From Pseudomonadota bacterium (GTDB taxonomy: Bacteria > Bdellovibrionota_C > UBA2361 > OMIW01), in the NCBI GenBank assembly GCA_900299205.1, contig OMIW01000066.1, positions 1 through 10,187 of the forward strand: DNA of 10,187 nucleotides, given 5' to 3'. Made by a program: the position numbers and the translations under genes. Shown here in pieces: positions 1-7,357 of this stretch (position 1 is its first letter; each line of letters begins with the position of its first letter). The notes under the pieces are model-generated. The model had not been told where the DNA came from, did not search any database, and saw only the letters and a program-made list of their open reading frames with translations.

Positions 1-77
1 AGAGAAAGCGCGTCTTGCTCACGCCCGCTTAAGGTGATACCACCGTTCCAGCGGATACGTTTTTGGATGATGAGCCC

Positions 78-920
78 ATGTTTCGAACATTTCCCCCTCA
101 GATAGTCGCCTTTGATCTTGAGTGGTGTCCCGATCCTGTGGCGGGTCGGGTGCTCTATGATCTCGATGAGGGTGTTGATGACCGAGGGGTGGTGGCGGAG
201 ATGTGGCGACGGGGAGGTGCGACAAACGAAGACCCGCAACCTTTTTTGAAGACACTATTGTGTCGCGTGGTGTCGGTGGCGGGAGTCGCGCGGACAGCGG
301 GAGGGGAGGGAACGAGTGTCACGTTATTTTCGTTACCAACTAATTGTGATGATGATACTAAGTGCCGTGAGGCGCAAATTATCGGTGGTTTCCTCGAACG
401 GGTAGGTAAGCAGAAGCGTCAACTAGTGGGGTTTAATTCGATAGCTTCCGATCTGAAAATACTTACGCAACGAGCATTCGTTCACGGGCTTTCTATACCT
501 GAATTCTTTAAGCGTCCGGATAAACCGTGGACGGGGATTGATTATTTCGCGCGCGAGAGTGCAGGGCATGTTGATCTTTCGGAGTTCTTTTCGCCCCATG
601 GGAAAGGAAAAGTATCGCTGAATGATCTCGCGATGCTTGCAGGGATTCCCGGGAAAATGGCGGTTTCTGGCGAGCAGGTACCCGAGATGTGGCTCGAAGG
701 GCGGTGGCAGGATATCGTCGCTTACAATGAATTTGATGCGGTTACGACGTATCTTGTCTGGCTCCGAGCGTGTCATTTGATAGGTTTTTTTAATAAAGAG
801 GAATATGCAACAGAGCAGGAGCTAATGCGACGAGAGCTCGAGCGGCAGATCGTGGCGGGTAAGGAACATCTTGAAGAGTATTTGATTGAATGGGACCGCT
901 TGATGCGATTGCCGCGGTAG
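78..920 (+). CDS. PolB-like 3'-5' exonuclease domain protein (DNA_pol_B_exo2 family), free-standing
   Basis: This is probably a DEDDy-type 3'-5' nuclease related to the proofreading domain of family B DNA polymerases, with no polymerase domain attached. Counting from ATG 78 (280 aa), ExoI is FDLEW with D13 and E15. ExoII is GFNSIASD with N120 and D125. ExoIII is YNEFD with Y216 and D220. Between ExoII and ExoIII lies an HVDL...SLNDLAMLAGIPGKM block (about 165-194), typical of the PF10108-type family. All four acidic ligands expected for two-metal catalysis are present. After about residue 240 the tail is charged, helical and Glu/Arg-rich. A TTG at 63 would add five residues, but ATG 78 is preferred because a GGATGA purine stretch precedes it and the conserved core begins just after. 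No signal peptide is seen, so it should be cytoplasmic. It converges with purK, with a 31-bp gap. The biological substrate is unknown; repair or RNA processing are both possible. Confidence 0.85.
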   Translation: MFRTFPPQIVAFDLEWCPDPVAGRVLYDLDEGVDDRGVVAEMWRRGGATNEDPQPFLKTLLCRVVSVAGVARTAGGEGTSVTLFSLPTNCDDDTKCREAQIIGGFLERVGKQKRQLVGFNSIASDLKILTQRAFVHGLSIPEFFKRPDKPWTGIDYFARESAGHVDLSEFFSPHGKGKVSLNDLAMLAGIPGKMAVSGEQVPEMWLEGRWQDIVAYNEFDAVTTYLVWLRACHLIGFFNKEEYATEQELMRRELERQIVAGKEHLEEYLIEWDRLMRLPR

Positions 921-951
921 TAGGAGCGGGTGCCGATCAAAGGTAATACAC

Positions 952-2073
952 TCACCGACCAAAAATTGTGTCAAAGACCGGCGATTCCTCGATCGAGGCG
1001 AGGGCTGCGGGAGAATCCGCAATAATTGTCACGTGTCCCACCTTGCGGCCTGGGCGAACCTCCTTGCCGTACCAATGTAGATGAACGCCGGGAAGAGCGA
1101 GGAGTTCGGGAATGTTTGGTTCAGTCCCGATGATATTCCGCATCGCGATCGCCGCTGCTCGGGGTGATGTCGCTCCAAGAGGAAGCCCTGTGACTGCACG
1201 AAGATGATTCTCGAATTGACTCGTTATCGCACCCTCGATGGTCCAGTGTCCTGAATTGTGGACGCGCGGAGCACATTCGTTGACGAGGAGAGTGCCATCT
1301 CGTTCAAAAAACTCTATCGCGAGAACCCCGACGTACGAGAGCGTCTCCATCGCCTTCATCATCAGAGAGCGAGCCTGCAGAGAGATAGAGTCGGCGAGCG
1401 TTTCCGCAGAGGTGAGCGGAGTCGAGCGGTAAAGGATACCCTTCCGATGAGTATTAATCGTGAGGGGATACCACTCAAACGAACCATCGGCTCCTCGTAC
1501 CCCAATACTGGAGAGCTCGCGATCAAAAGCCACCATCTCTTCGACAATACAGGGCGCGGAGAGAAGTAAGGAGGCGGCTCGATGAAGCGCTGGATCCTTA
1601 AGGCATGAGGGTGAGGAGATAATCAGCTGCCCTTTGCCATCGTATCCAAGGCGACGGGTCTTGAGGATCGCTGGATACCCTATTTCTTGAAGAGCCGTTG
1701 AGAGCTGCTCAAGTGACTGCACCGCAGCATAGCGGGGAAGTTCAGCCCCAAGCGACGCGAAGAAATCTTTCTCAAGGAGACGGTCCTGGGCAATCTCTAA
1801 AGCATGGGGGGAGGGGCGAATGAGGGGAGCCTCGGAAGAAAGAGAGGCCAGAACCTCGGGTGGCACATTTTCAAATTCCCAAGTCACATAGTCTGAGCTC
1901 GCAAGGAGGGCTCTTATTGAAGTCTCCGAGAATGGATTCTGGTGATGAGTCCCGAGTGTTTGGGCGGGTGACGCTTCTGATGGGTCTAGAAAGCTGAAGG
2001 AGAAACCGAGCTGATGTCCTGCGAGGGCAAGCATTCGACCAAGCTGACCACCACCAACGACTCCTATCTTCAT
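952..2073 (-). CDS. purK: N5-carboxyaminoimidazole ribonucleotide synthase PurK
   Basis: PurK catalyses ATP- and bicarbonate-dependent carboxylation of AIR to N5-CAIR in de novo purine synthesis, in the cytoplasm. The 373-aa product has the usual family length and starts with the signature MKIGVVGGGQLGRML. EFENV is at 66-70. The ATP-grasp core follows: the ILKTR lysine near K138, the glycine-rich RLGYDGKGQ loop at 141-149, and the metal/ATP-binding block around E254 and NECAPRVHNSGHWT at 265-278. The C-terminal KVGHV motif is at 344-348. The start at 2073 fits the family N-terminus exactly, although the ribosome site before it is weak. It lies 69 bp downstream of purE on the same strand, so a purE-purK operon is likely. 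It looks intact. Confidence 0.97.
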   Translation of the reverse strand: MKIGVVGGGQLGRMLALAGHQLGFSFSFLDPSEASPAQTLGTHHQNPFSETSIRALLASSDYVTWEFENVPPEVLASLSSEAPLIRPSPHALEIAQDRLLEKDFFASLGAELPRYAAVQSLEQLSTALQEIGYPAILKTRRLGYDGKGQLIISSPSCLKDPALHRAASLLLSAPCIVEEMVAFDRELSSIGVRGADGSFEWYPLTINTHRKGILYRSTPLTSAETLADSISLQARSLMMKAMETLSYVGVLAIEFFERDGTLLVNECAPRVHNSGHWTIEGAITSQFENHLRAVTGLPLGATSPRAAAIAMRNIIGTEPNIPELLALPGVHLHWYGKEVRPGRKVGHVTIIADSPAALASIEESPVFDTIFGR

Positions 2074-2142
2074 AACGCGCCCCGGAAATATAAAGATGGG
2101 CTTACCTGACGAGATGCTTATTGGCCGGCCTCAGCATCCGCA

Positions 2143-2649
2143 CTACCGATTTACTGGCGGAAGAGTATCCCCAAGAACCCGCTCCCGCTGTTCCAACCGA
2201 AATGCTGCAAGCTGCTCCCTGATCTGATTGTCCTCAGCGGCGAGGAGCGCAACCGCAAAAAGCGCTGCATTGGTTGCTCCAGCAGGACCGATTGCAAAGG
2301 TGGCAACAGGTACTCCAGCGGGCATCTGAACGATTGACAGAAGAGAATCAATACCGTTAAGAGCGCGTGACTGGACCGGTACGCCGAGGATAGGAACGGG
2401 AGTCTTTGCGGCAAGCATCCCCGGAAGGTGCGCGGCCCCACCAGCTCCTGCGATGATAGCCCGCAGCCCGCGCCCCTCAGCGTGCTCTGCATAGTCAAAG
2501 AGAAGCTCTGGAGTACGATGAGCCGAGACGATCCGGGTCTCGTAGGAGATCGAAAATCGATCCAGGATGATGGCGGCGCGCTCCATCGTCTCCCAATCTG
2601 AATGCGAGCCCATGACGACACCGATGCGGGGTATAGAAATGACGCTCAT
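2143..2649 (-). CDS. purE: N5-carboxyaminoimidazole ribonucleotide mutase PurE (class I)
   Basis: PurE moves the carboxyl group of N5-CAIR to carbon 4, giving CAIR for the next purine step. The product is 168 aa, normal for class I PurE. Motifs are GSHSDW at 14-19, SAHRTP at 42-47 (catalytic-type His at 44), GGAAHLPGM at 70-78, VPVQS at 90-94 and LNG at 97-99. Presence of purK next door fits the class I, N5-CAIR-using enzyme rather than the AIR carboxylase type. The frame stays open upstream to 2745, but that extension would run into the tRNA gene. The start at 2649 gives the normal N-terminus ([19 protein letters not shown]). The ribosome site is not strong. The gene begins 60 bp after the tRNA-Ala 3' end on the same strand, so it may be cotranscribed with the tRNA. 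Confidence 0.97.
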   Translation of the reverse strand: MSVISIPRIGVVMGSHSDWETMERAAIILDRFSISYETRIVSAHRTPELLFDYAEHAEGRGLRAIIAGAGGAAHLPGMLAAKTPVPILGVPVQSRALNGIDSLLSIVQMPAGVPVATFAIGPAGATNAALFAVALLAAEDNQIREQLAAFRLEQRERVLGDTLPPVNR

Positions 2650-2709
2650 GGGCTCTGTTGGCTGCCTTACAGGGGGGTAAAGTATGTGGCGAGGATTGAT
2701 ACCGGCGAA

Positions 2710-2782
2710 TGGATCCGGCCGGAATCGAACCGGCGGCCTCCTCATTGCGAACGAGGCGCTCTCCCATCTGAGCTACGGACCC
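2710..2782 (-). tRNA. tRNA-Ala (anticodon CGC)
   Basis: The minus strand folds into a complete cloverleaf. The acceptor stem GGGTCCG/CGGATCC contains the G3:U70 wobble that identifies alanine tRNA. The D arm is GCTC/GAGC with an 8-nt loop. The anticodon stem CCTCG/TGAGG holds the loop TTCGCAA, giving anticodon CGC (window 2747-2749), which reads GCG. The variable loop is short. The T arm is GCCGG/CCGGC with loop TTCGATT. The discriminator is A73 (complement of 2710). The bases after it are TTC, so CCA is not encoded and must be added by tRNA nucleotidyltransferase. A promoter lies just upstream and purE follows 60 bp downstream. Confidence 0.97.
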
Positions 2783-2814
2783 AAAAATTTCTATCACTCG
2801 GTGTTAGTGCCGAG

Positions 2815-2843
2815 ATAATACCGCAGAGGCGCATCGGCGCCAA
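2815..2843 (-). promoter_or_regulatory. sigma70-type promoter for tRNA-Ala (and possibly purEK)
   Basis: On the minus strand a -35 box TTGGCG (2838-2843) is followed after exactly 17 bp by a -10 box TATTAT (2815-2820). These match the consensus at 4/6 and 5/6. Transcription would start near 2808, about 26 nt before the mature tRNA 5' end at 2782. The short leader contains a 5-bp inverted repeat (CTCGG at 2798-2802, CCGAG at 2810-2814). No equally good promoter was seen between the tRNA and purE, so this one may also serve purEK. Confidence 0.6.
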
Positions 2844-2875
2844 GAGGCCGGTTGACTCTGAAGCAAAGTTATCAC

Positions 2876-2911
2876 GTCGGACGATTGATGCTCGGGCAAA
2901 ATGCGTCCGGC
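2876..2911. repeat. Inverted repeat, 8-bp stem with a 20-nt loop
   Basis: GTCGGACG (2876-2883) pairs with CGTCCGGC (2904-2911) over 8 bp, including one G-U pair. It is the weakest of three successive hairpins between hppA and the tRNA promoter, and could be chance given the long loop. Confidence 0.35.
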
Positions 2912-2921
2912 GTGTGGGAAA

Positions 2922-2957
2922 CGCGCGTAAAATCGCACCAGATCGATTTTACGCGCG
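2922..2957. repeat. Perfect 14-bp inverted repeat with 8-nt loop (possible terminator or binding site)
   Basis: CGCGCGTAAAATCG (2922-2935) and its exact reverse complement (2944-2957) flank the 8-nt spacer caccagat. A perfect 14-bp stem is far beyond chance for a short spacer. It lies downstream of the hppA stop and upstream of the tRNA promoter. No clear T-tract follows the stem on either strand, so it is not a textbook intrinsic terminator. It may be a back-up terminator, an RNA-stabilising 3' hairpin or a protein-binding palindrome. Confidence 0.7.
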
Positions 2958-2964
2958 CGGACCC

Positions 2965-2995
2965 GTCCTGAAAAATCAGAAAGGCTTTTCAGGAC
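2965..2995 (-). terminator. Probable 3' hairpin/terminator of hppA
   Basis: A perfect 10-bp stem, GTCCTGAAAA (2965-2974) with TTTTCAGGAC (2986-2995), encloses an 11-nt loop. It begins three bases after the hppA stop codon (2999-3001). The position fits a terminator or 3'-end stabiliser, but the stem is followed by GGGTCC rather than a U-run. Confidence 0.5.
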
Positions 2996-2998
2996 TAC

Positions 2999-5068
2999 CT
3001 ATATCGCGAGCAACGGCGCTATCAGTAACGCCACCATCGAGACAAGCTTGATGAGTATGTTCAGTGATGGCCCAGAGGTGTCCTTGAAGGGGTCACCAAC
3101 CGTATCACCAACGACAGCCGCGCGGTGAGCATCCGAGCCCTTCTTTTCTCCGGTGATAAGGCCCTGCTCAATAAATTTCTTCGCATTATCCCACGCACCA
3201 CCAGCGTTCGCCATAAAGAGGGCGAGAACGACCGCGGTCAATGTTGTACCGAGAAGAAGGCCTCCGAGCGCATCGGCTCCGATCAGAAAGCCGGTGATCA
3301 CCGGACCGGCGATGGCAAGCATGCCGGGAAGCATCATCTCAGACAACGCAGCGTCGGTTGATATGCCAACGCACCGCTGTACATCAGGCTTTGCATCAGC
3401 GCGTCCCTCGAGTAAACCAGGAATCTCCCGGAATTGCCGACGAATTTCATCGACCATCTTACCAGCAGCACGGCCGACCGCTGTCATGGTGAGGCATGCA
3501 ATAAGCCCCGCGAGCGATCCTCCGATAAGCGCGCCGATCATTATCTTCGGATTGGTGATAGTGAAGATTGCGTGGCTTGTCTCGATCGATTTGCCGAGGG
3601 TGACCGTCTCGGCGAACGCCCCGAAGAGGGAGAGCGCGGTGAGAGCAGCCGAGCAGACCGCAAATCCCTTTCCGATCGCGGCAGTGGTGTTACCCGCTGC
3701 ATCGAGTTTGTCCGTTATCGCCCGTGTTTCGGCTCCGAGATTTGCCATCTCTGCAATACCCCCGGCATTGTCAGCAATCGGCCCATAGGCATCAATTGTC
3801 ATGACGATGCAGGTGGTGGCGAGCATGCCGACTGCGGCTAGGCCGACCCCATAGACTCCCCCAACCCAGCTGGCTATTAGCACCGCAAATGCAATAACCC
3901 ACATCGGTGAAACGACTGAGCGGAATCCAACGGCGAGGCCTGCTATCAGATTTGTCGCAGGTCCTGTCTTGGATGCATTCGCTATCTCATAAACCGGCTT
4001 CGAGGATGTGTAGTACTTCGCGATAAGACCTATCGCAAGACCACACGCCGCCCCGAAGAGAGTGCAGGTCCAGAGCACGATTTTGACACCGGGGAGGAGG
4101 ATAAACGCAGCGAGAGCTCCCGCGAGGAAGAGTCCTGTCGCAAGCAATGTCGCCCGTTGAAGCACCGTTGTTGGGTCTGTATCGTTTTGCTTTTTGACTG
4201 CAGCCATCCCGTACCAACTTGCTGCCATTCCTATGATGGCGAGAAGGAACGGCATGAACGCGAATGCCCATCGGACCGAGCTCTCGGCCCCGGTGACGTT
4301 CAGATCCACACCAGTCAGGGAGGTCAGCCCAGCAATCGGCAGAGTCACTGCGATGGTGGCACACGCCACGATTGAGTTGACGTAGGATTCGAAAATATCG
4401 GCTCCCATTCCTGCGACGTCGCCGACATTGTCTCCGACGTTATCTGCGATGACTCCTGGGTTGCGGGGATCATCCTCGGGGATGCCTGCTTCGTATTTGC
4501 CAACGAGGTCGGCGCCAACGTCTGCGGCCTTCGTGTAGATACCGCCGCCGATTCGGGCAAAGAGCGCTACGGAGGTCGCCCCGACACCGTAGCCAACCAT
4601 CGGCCCGACGGAGTGTTCAAAGCCAAGGAAAAGGATGACGACCCCGAGTCCAAGGAGCCCAAGACTTGCCACCGCAAGACCCATGACGGCACCTCCGTCG
4701 AAAGCGATCATCAAAGCTTCTCGGGGGTTTGCTCGCGCGGCTGCGGCCGCAGTGCGGGAGTTCGATTGAGTTGCTGCGCGCATTCCGATGAAGCTTGCGG
4801 TGAGAGAGCACCCAGCACCCAGGAGAAAAGAAACTGCGGTGCTGAGACCAAGCGCGATAAGGAGAACGAAAAAGAGGGCAATTGAATAGATGCCGAGGTA
4901 GTATGACTCTTGGCGGAGAAAGGTGCTCGCACCTTCCCGGATTTGAGCGGCGATCTCTTGAACCTTTTCGTCCCCGTCTTGTTTGGCCAGAATGTCCTTA
5001 AATACCTTGAAAGCAAGGGCAAGTCCCACGCCCCCTGCAACTGGAATAATTGCGTTTGTAATAGCCAT
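2999..5068 (-). CDS. hppA: Membrane-bound ion-translocating pyrophosphatase (H+- or Na+-PPase), K+-dependent type
   Basis: This integral membrane enzyme couples hydrolysis of inorganic pyrophosphate to pumping of H+ or Na+ across the cytoplasmic membrane. The 689-aa product has many hydrophobic helices, as expected for the roughly 16-helix family. The PPi/Mg site is clear: [14 protein letters not shown] (180-193), EDDPRNPG (198-205) and [20 protein letters not shown] (209-228). A second acidic cluster includes [12 protein letters not shown] (426-437). The C-terminal block has [11 protein letters not shown] (621-631) and [17 protein letters not shown] (654-670). In [10 protein letters not shown] (459-468), Ala463 and Gly466 occupy positions that are Lys and Thr in K+-independent enzymes, so this is the K+-dependent class. 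H+ versus Na+ cannot be settled by eye. The frame extends 14 codons further to 5110, but the ATG at 5068 is chosen because AAGGGA sits seven bases upstream and the protein then starts at the first helix. It is divergent from typA. Confidence 0.97.
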   Translation of the reverse strand: MAITNAIIPVAGGVGLALAFKVFKDILAKQDGDEKVQEIAAQIREGASTFLRQESYYLGIYSIALFFVLLIALGLSTAVSFLLGAGCSLTASFIGMRAATQSNSRTAAAAARANPREALMIAFDGGAVMGLAVASLGLLGLGVVILFLGFEHSVGPMVGYGVGATSVALFARIGGGIYTKAADVGADLVGKYEAGIPEDDPRNPGVIADNVGDNVGDVAGMGADIFESYVNSIVACATIAVTLPIAGLTSLTGVDLNVTGAESSVRWAFAFMPFLLAIIGMAASWYGMAAVKKQNDTDPTTVLQRATLLATGLFLAGALAAFILLPGVKIVLWTCTLFGAACGLAIGLIAKYYTSSKPVYEIANASKTGPATNLIAGLAVGFRSVVSPMWVIAFAVLIASWVGGVYGVGLAAVGMLATTCIVMTIDAYGPIADNAGGIAEMANLGAETRAITDKLDAAGNTTAAIGKGFAVCSAALTALSLFGAFAETVTLGKSIETSHAIFTITNPKIMIGALIGGSLAGLIACLTMTAVGRAAGKMVDEIRRQFREIPGLLEGRADAKPDVQRCVGISTDAALSEMMLPGMLAIAGPVITGFLIGADALGGLLLGTTLTAVVLALFMANAGGAWDNAKKFIEQGLITGEKKGSDAHRAAVVGDTVGDPFKDTSGPSLNILIKLVSMVALLIAPLLAI

Positions 5069-5425
5069 CGATAATTCCCTTACGATTACTCGACCTCCGA
5101 ATCCGCTCATCAGAGCATGACGATCTCGCTACTGTTTAGCTCCCCACAGGCGTTGAGCAAGGCCCGCTAGAGGAAGAATTGCCAGTGCTGAGTATCGCGT
5201 TAGGGGAAAAAAAGCAACTTGGACTAAATTGCTGCTAAAGAGGGATATGACAGCCAATCGTGTGTTAATAAACTCCGGTTGTGGTATCCTTCTCCCCCGG
5301 TCCCTGACGCCCGGCCGACGCTGTTAAAAAGCAGACGCAAGGAAGCAAGAAATTGATGCACCAGGAGAGATGCGTCAAGAAGAGGGGTGCACAGGGTACG
5401 CGAACTTAAAGGAATACTACTTATC
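5069..5425. other. Divergent intergenic region between hppA and typA
   Basis: This spacer of about 357 bp must hold promoters for hppA (leftward) and typA (rightward). No strong sigma70 pair was found. A weak leftward candidate is TTGCTC (5155-5160) and TAAACA (5133-5138), with a 16-bp spacer. A weak rightward candidate starts at TTGGAC (5219-5224), with GATATG 19 bp further on. The last 75 bases before typA contain a hairpin and short leader ORFs, listed separately. No conserved RNA family was recognised. Confidence 0.5.
5353..5378 (+). promoter_or_regulatory. Leader hairpin of typA with AGGAG in the loop
   Basis: TTGATGCA (5353-5360) pairs with TGCGTCAA (5371-5378) over 8 bp with one G-U pair, around the 10-nt loop ccaggagaga. 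The loop exposes a perfect AGGAG, and the start codon of a short leader ORF (5370) sits at the loop-stem junction. Such an arrangement could control ribosome access, but this is inferred from sequence only. Confidence 0.4.
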
Positions 5426-5429
5426 ATGA
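5370..5429 (+). CDS. Possible 19-aa leader peptide overlapping the typA start
   Basis: An ATG at 5370 opens a 19-codon frame (MRQEEGCTGYANLKEYYLS) whose TGA stop (5427-5429) overlaps the typA ATG (5426-5428) in an ATGA arrangement typical of translational coupling. AGGAG precedes its start by only two bases, which is shorter than ideal. No homologue is recognised and the peptide has no obvious motif. A competing short frame from ATG 5356 ends at TAA 5407-5409. Chance cannot be excluded for an ORF this short. Confidence 0.25.
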   Translation: MRQEEGCTGYANLKEYYLS

Positions 5430-7225
5430 ACGCCACAAACGAGCGACTTCGGAATATCGCAATCATAGCCCACGTTGACCACGGAAAAACAACGCTGGTA
5501 GATCATCTTTTCCGTCAGAGCAATACATTTCGCTCCCATCAGGAGGTTGCCGATCGAGTGATGGATTCGATGGATCTGGAGCGGGAGCGAGGAATCACGA
5601 TTGCGGCGAAGAACTGTTCCGTACAATTTAAAGGGGTCAAGATCAACATTCTTGACACTCCGGGTCACGCTGATTTCGGGGGAGAAGTTGAGCGGGCATT
5701 AATGATGGTTGATGGGGCGATTCTGCTCGTCGATTCATCCGAGGGGCCATTACCGCAGACTCGATTTGTCCTATCGAAAGCGCTCGCTGCGGGTAAAAAA
5801 CTGATCGTCGTAATTAATAAAATCGACAGAAAAGACGCTCGTCCTGACGAGGTCCTCAACGAGATCTATGACCTCTTCATCGATCTCGGGGCGACGGATG
5901 AGCAGATTGAATTCCCCGTTTTATACGCAATAGGTCGTGACGGAATAGCTCAGCGCTCGCTTGAGGAGCGGGGAGAGGATCTTTCGCCCCTTTTTGAGGA
6001 GATCGTCAAGACGATACCCGCTCCGTCATTTGCGCCAGAGGAACCGTTTCAGATGCTAGTGCTCAATATTGGGTATTCAGATTATTTGGGAAGGCTGGCG
6101 ATAGGACGGGTATTTCAGGGATCTGCCGAACGTAATGCGCGGTTGGTACGGATTGATAGGGAAGGGGTCACTCGGCCATTGCGAGTGACGAAGGTTCAAA
6201 CGTATGACGGCATAGCATTGGGGGAGGTCGAGTGTGCTGAACCGGGAGATATTATCATCATCTCGGGATCTGATGAGGTTGAGATTGGGGACACAATTTG
6301 TACCGGTGAGGCCCCGAAGGCGTTGCCGAGAGTAGTCGTTGATGAGCCCACCATAGCGATGCGTTTCGGCGTGAACACGAGCCCATTTGCCGGACGTGAG
6401 GGAAAACATGTTCAGTCGCCCCGGATTAAAGCCCGGCTGGAGAAGGAGGCGCTTCACAACGTAGCGTTGCGGGTTGAGGATACCTCGGATCCTGATAGCT
6501 TCATCGTCAAGGGGCGAGGCGAGTTTCAGATGGCGATCCTCATTGAAACCATGCGGCGCGAGGGGTTTGAACTCTCGGTTGGGCGACCGACCGTCCTTAT
6601 GAAGGAGGAGGGGGGAGTAACGCTTGAGCCAATTGAGCACCTGATCATCGATTCAGAGGAGGGGCATGTCGGGATCATCACCGAGAAGCTTGCTCGAAGA
6701 AAAGGTCGGATGACGACGATGGTCAACAAGGGCTCGGGTCGGGTGCGAATCGAGTTTTCGATCCCCTCGAGAGGACTCATTGGCTATCGGGGTGAATTTC
6801 TAACCGATACTCGCGGGCTGGGAATAATGAGCAGCTATGTGAGCGGGTACGAGGAATTTAGGGGTGAGGTGACTTCACGAGTAAATGGGTCGCTTGTCTC
6901 GGATCGAGAGGGCGAGGCGGTCGCCTATGCTCTCTTTAACCTTGAACCGCGAGGGCGAATGATCGTACGCCCTGGGGAAAAAGTTTATGAAGGGATGATA
7001 ATTGGGGAGCACAATCGAGAGAATGACCTTAATGTAAACCCCACAAAAGCGAAGAAGCTGACGAACATCCGTGCAGCAGGGAAGGACGAAAACGTTATTC
7101 TTACGCCGGTTCCCCCGTTGACCCTCGAGAACGCTCTTGAGTTTATTCGGGATGACGAGCTCGTTGAAGTGACTCCCGAATCTATCCGAATGCGTAAGCG
7201 GGTATTGGAAGCCAACCGGCGGTGA
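5426..7225 (+). CDS. typA: Ribosome-associated translational GTPase TypA/BipA
   Basis: TypA/BipA is an EF-G/LepA-like GTPase that binds the 70S ribosome and supports 50S assembly and stress or low-temperature growth. The 599-aa product is close to the usual 600-615 aa. The G domain shows G1 AHVDHGKTT (15-23), the switch I segment RERGITIAAKN (53-63), G3 DTPGHADFGGE (77-87) and G4 NKID (131-134). Domain II follows from about 205. The EF-G-like domain III region contains GRGEFQMAILIETMRREG. The C-terminal part carries the family block IPSRGLIGYRGEFLTDTRG and the terminal region with NPTKAKKLTNIRAAGKDE. ATG 5426 gives the standard N-terminus NERLRNIAIIAHVDHGK. An in-frame GTG at 5387 would add 13 atypical residues. 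AAAGGA lies about 12 bases before ATG 5426, a rather long spacing. A possible coupled leader ORF precedes it. The gene is intact. Confidence 0.97.
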   Translation: MNATNERLRNIAIIAHVDHGKTTLVDHLFRQSNTFRSHQEVADRVMDSMDLERERGITIAAKNCSVQFKGVKINILDTPGHADFGGEVERALMMVDGAILLVDSSEGPLPQTRFVLSKALAAGKKLIVVINKIDRKDARPDEVLNEIYDLFIDLGATDEQIEFPVLYAIGRDGIAQRSLEERGEDLSPLFEEIVKTIPAPSFAPEEPFQMLVLNIGYSDYLGRLAIGRVFQGSAERNARLVRIDREGVTRPLRVTKVQTYDGIALGEVECAEPGDIIIISGSDEVEIGDTICTGEAPKALPRVVVDEPTIAMRFGVNTSPFAGREGKHVQSPRIKARLEKEALHNVALRVEDTSDPDSFIVKGRGEFQMAILIETMRREGFELSVGRPTVLMKEEGGVTLEPIEHLIIDSEEGHVGIITEKLARRKGRMTTMVNKGSGRVRIEFSIPSRGLIGYRGEFLTDTRGLGIMSSYVSGYEEFRGEVTSRVNGSLVSDREGEAVAYALFNLEPRGRMIVRPGEKVYEGMIIGEHNRENDLNVNPTKAKKLTNIRAAGKDENVILTPVPPLTLENALEFIRDDELVEVTPESIRMRKRVLEANRR

Positions 7226-7250
7226 ACCAACGGATAGGACCGATTGTGAG

Positions 7251-7268
7251 GGGCCGAAAGGTCGGCCC
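7251..7268 (+). terminator. Hairpin after typA
   Basis: GGGCCGA (7251-7257) and TCGGCCC (7262-7268) form a perfect 7-bp GC-rich stem with an AAGG tetraloop, 25 bases after the typA stop. No U-run follows, so termination is inferred from position and stem strength. Being symmetric, it could also act on the convergent kinase transcript. Confidence 0.5.
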
Positions 7269-7276
7269 ACTAAATG

Positions 7277-7298
7277 CGCTCTCGCCATGATGGGAGCG
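7277..7298. terminator. Second hairpin in the typA/kinase convergent spacer
   Basis: CGCTCTC (7277-7283) pairs with GGGAGCG (7292-7298) over 7 bp with one G-U pair and an 8-nt loop. A perfect 10-nt palindrome, GACGGCCGTC, follows at 7306-7315. With the hairpin at 7251 this probably forms a bidirectional termination region between convergent genes. Confidence 0.35.
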
Positions 7299-7318
7299 AG
7301 CTCTGGACGGCCGTCTAT

Positions 7319-7350
7319 GTCGTCGGTCGTAGTCGTCGGTAGTCGTCGTA
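7319..7350. repeat. Imperfect GTCGTCGGT repeats
   Basis: GTCGTCGGT occurs at 7319-7327 and 7332-7340, with GTCGTCGTA at 7342-7350. Units are spaced 13 and 10 bases apart. The cluster ends eight bases before the kinase stop codon. It may be slippage-derived simple sequence rather than a functional array. Confidence 0.4.
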
Positions 7351-7357
7351 TCAGCTC

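Noticed and set aside
1-37. Open frame EKARLAHARLR ending in TGA at 35-37, possibly the tail of an upstream gene
   Set aside because: Only 11 codons are visible and two other frames are also partly open, so it cannot be told from chance.
2650-2745. N-terminal extension of purE
   Set aside because: It would overlap the tRNA-Ala gene and add 32 residues absent from normal PurE, which starts just before the GSHSDW motif.
2602-3051. Plus-strand open frame of 149 codons across the purE start, tRNA gene and hairpins
   Set aside because: It translates a tRNA and structured intergenic DNA, so it is a shadow frame.
3153-3788. Long plus-strand open frame (211 codons) antisense to hppA
   Set aside because: It lies wholly inside hppA, is rich in Pro, Ser, Ala and Arg as expected from a mirrored coding frame, and has no recognisable domain.
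6077-6640. Minus-strand open frame of 187 codons antisense to typA
   Set aside because: typA is unambiguous here and the antisense product has no protein-like motif.
7319-7350. GTCGTC-rich repeats considered as a CRISPR or iteron array
   Set aside because: Units are only 9 bp, unevenly spaced and few. Simple-sequence slippage is a sufficient explanation.
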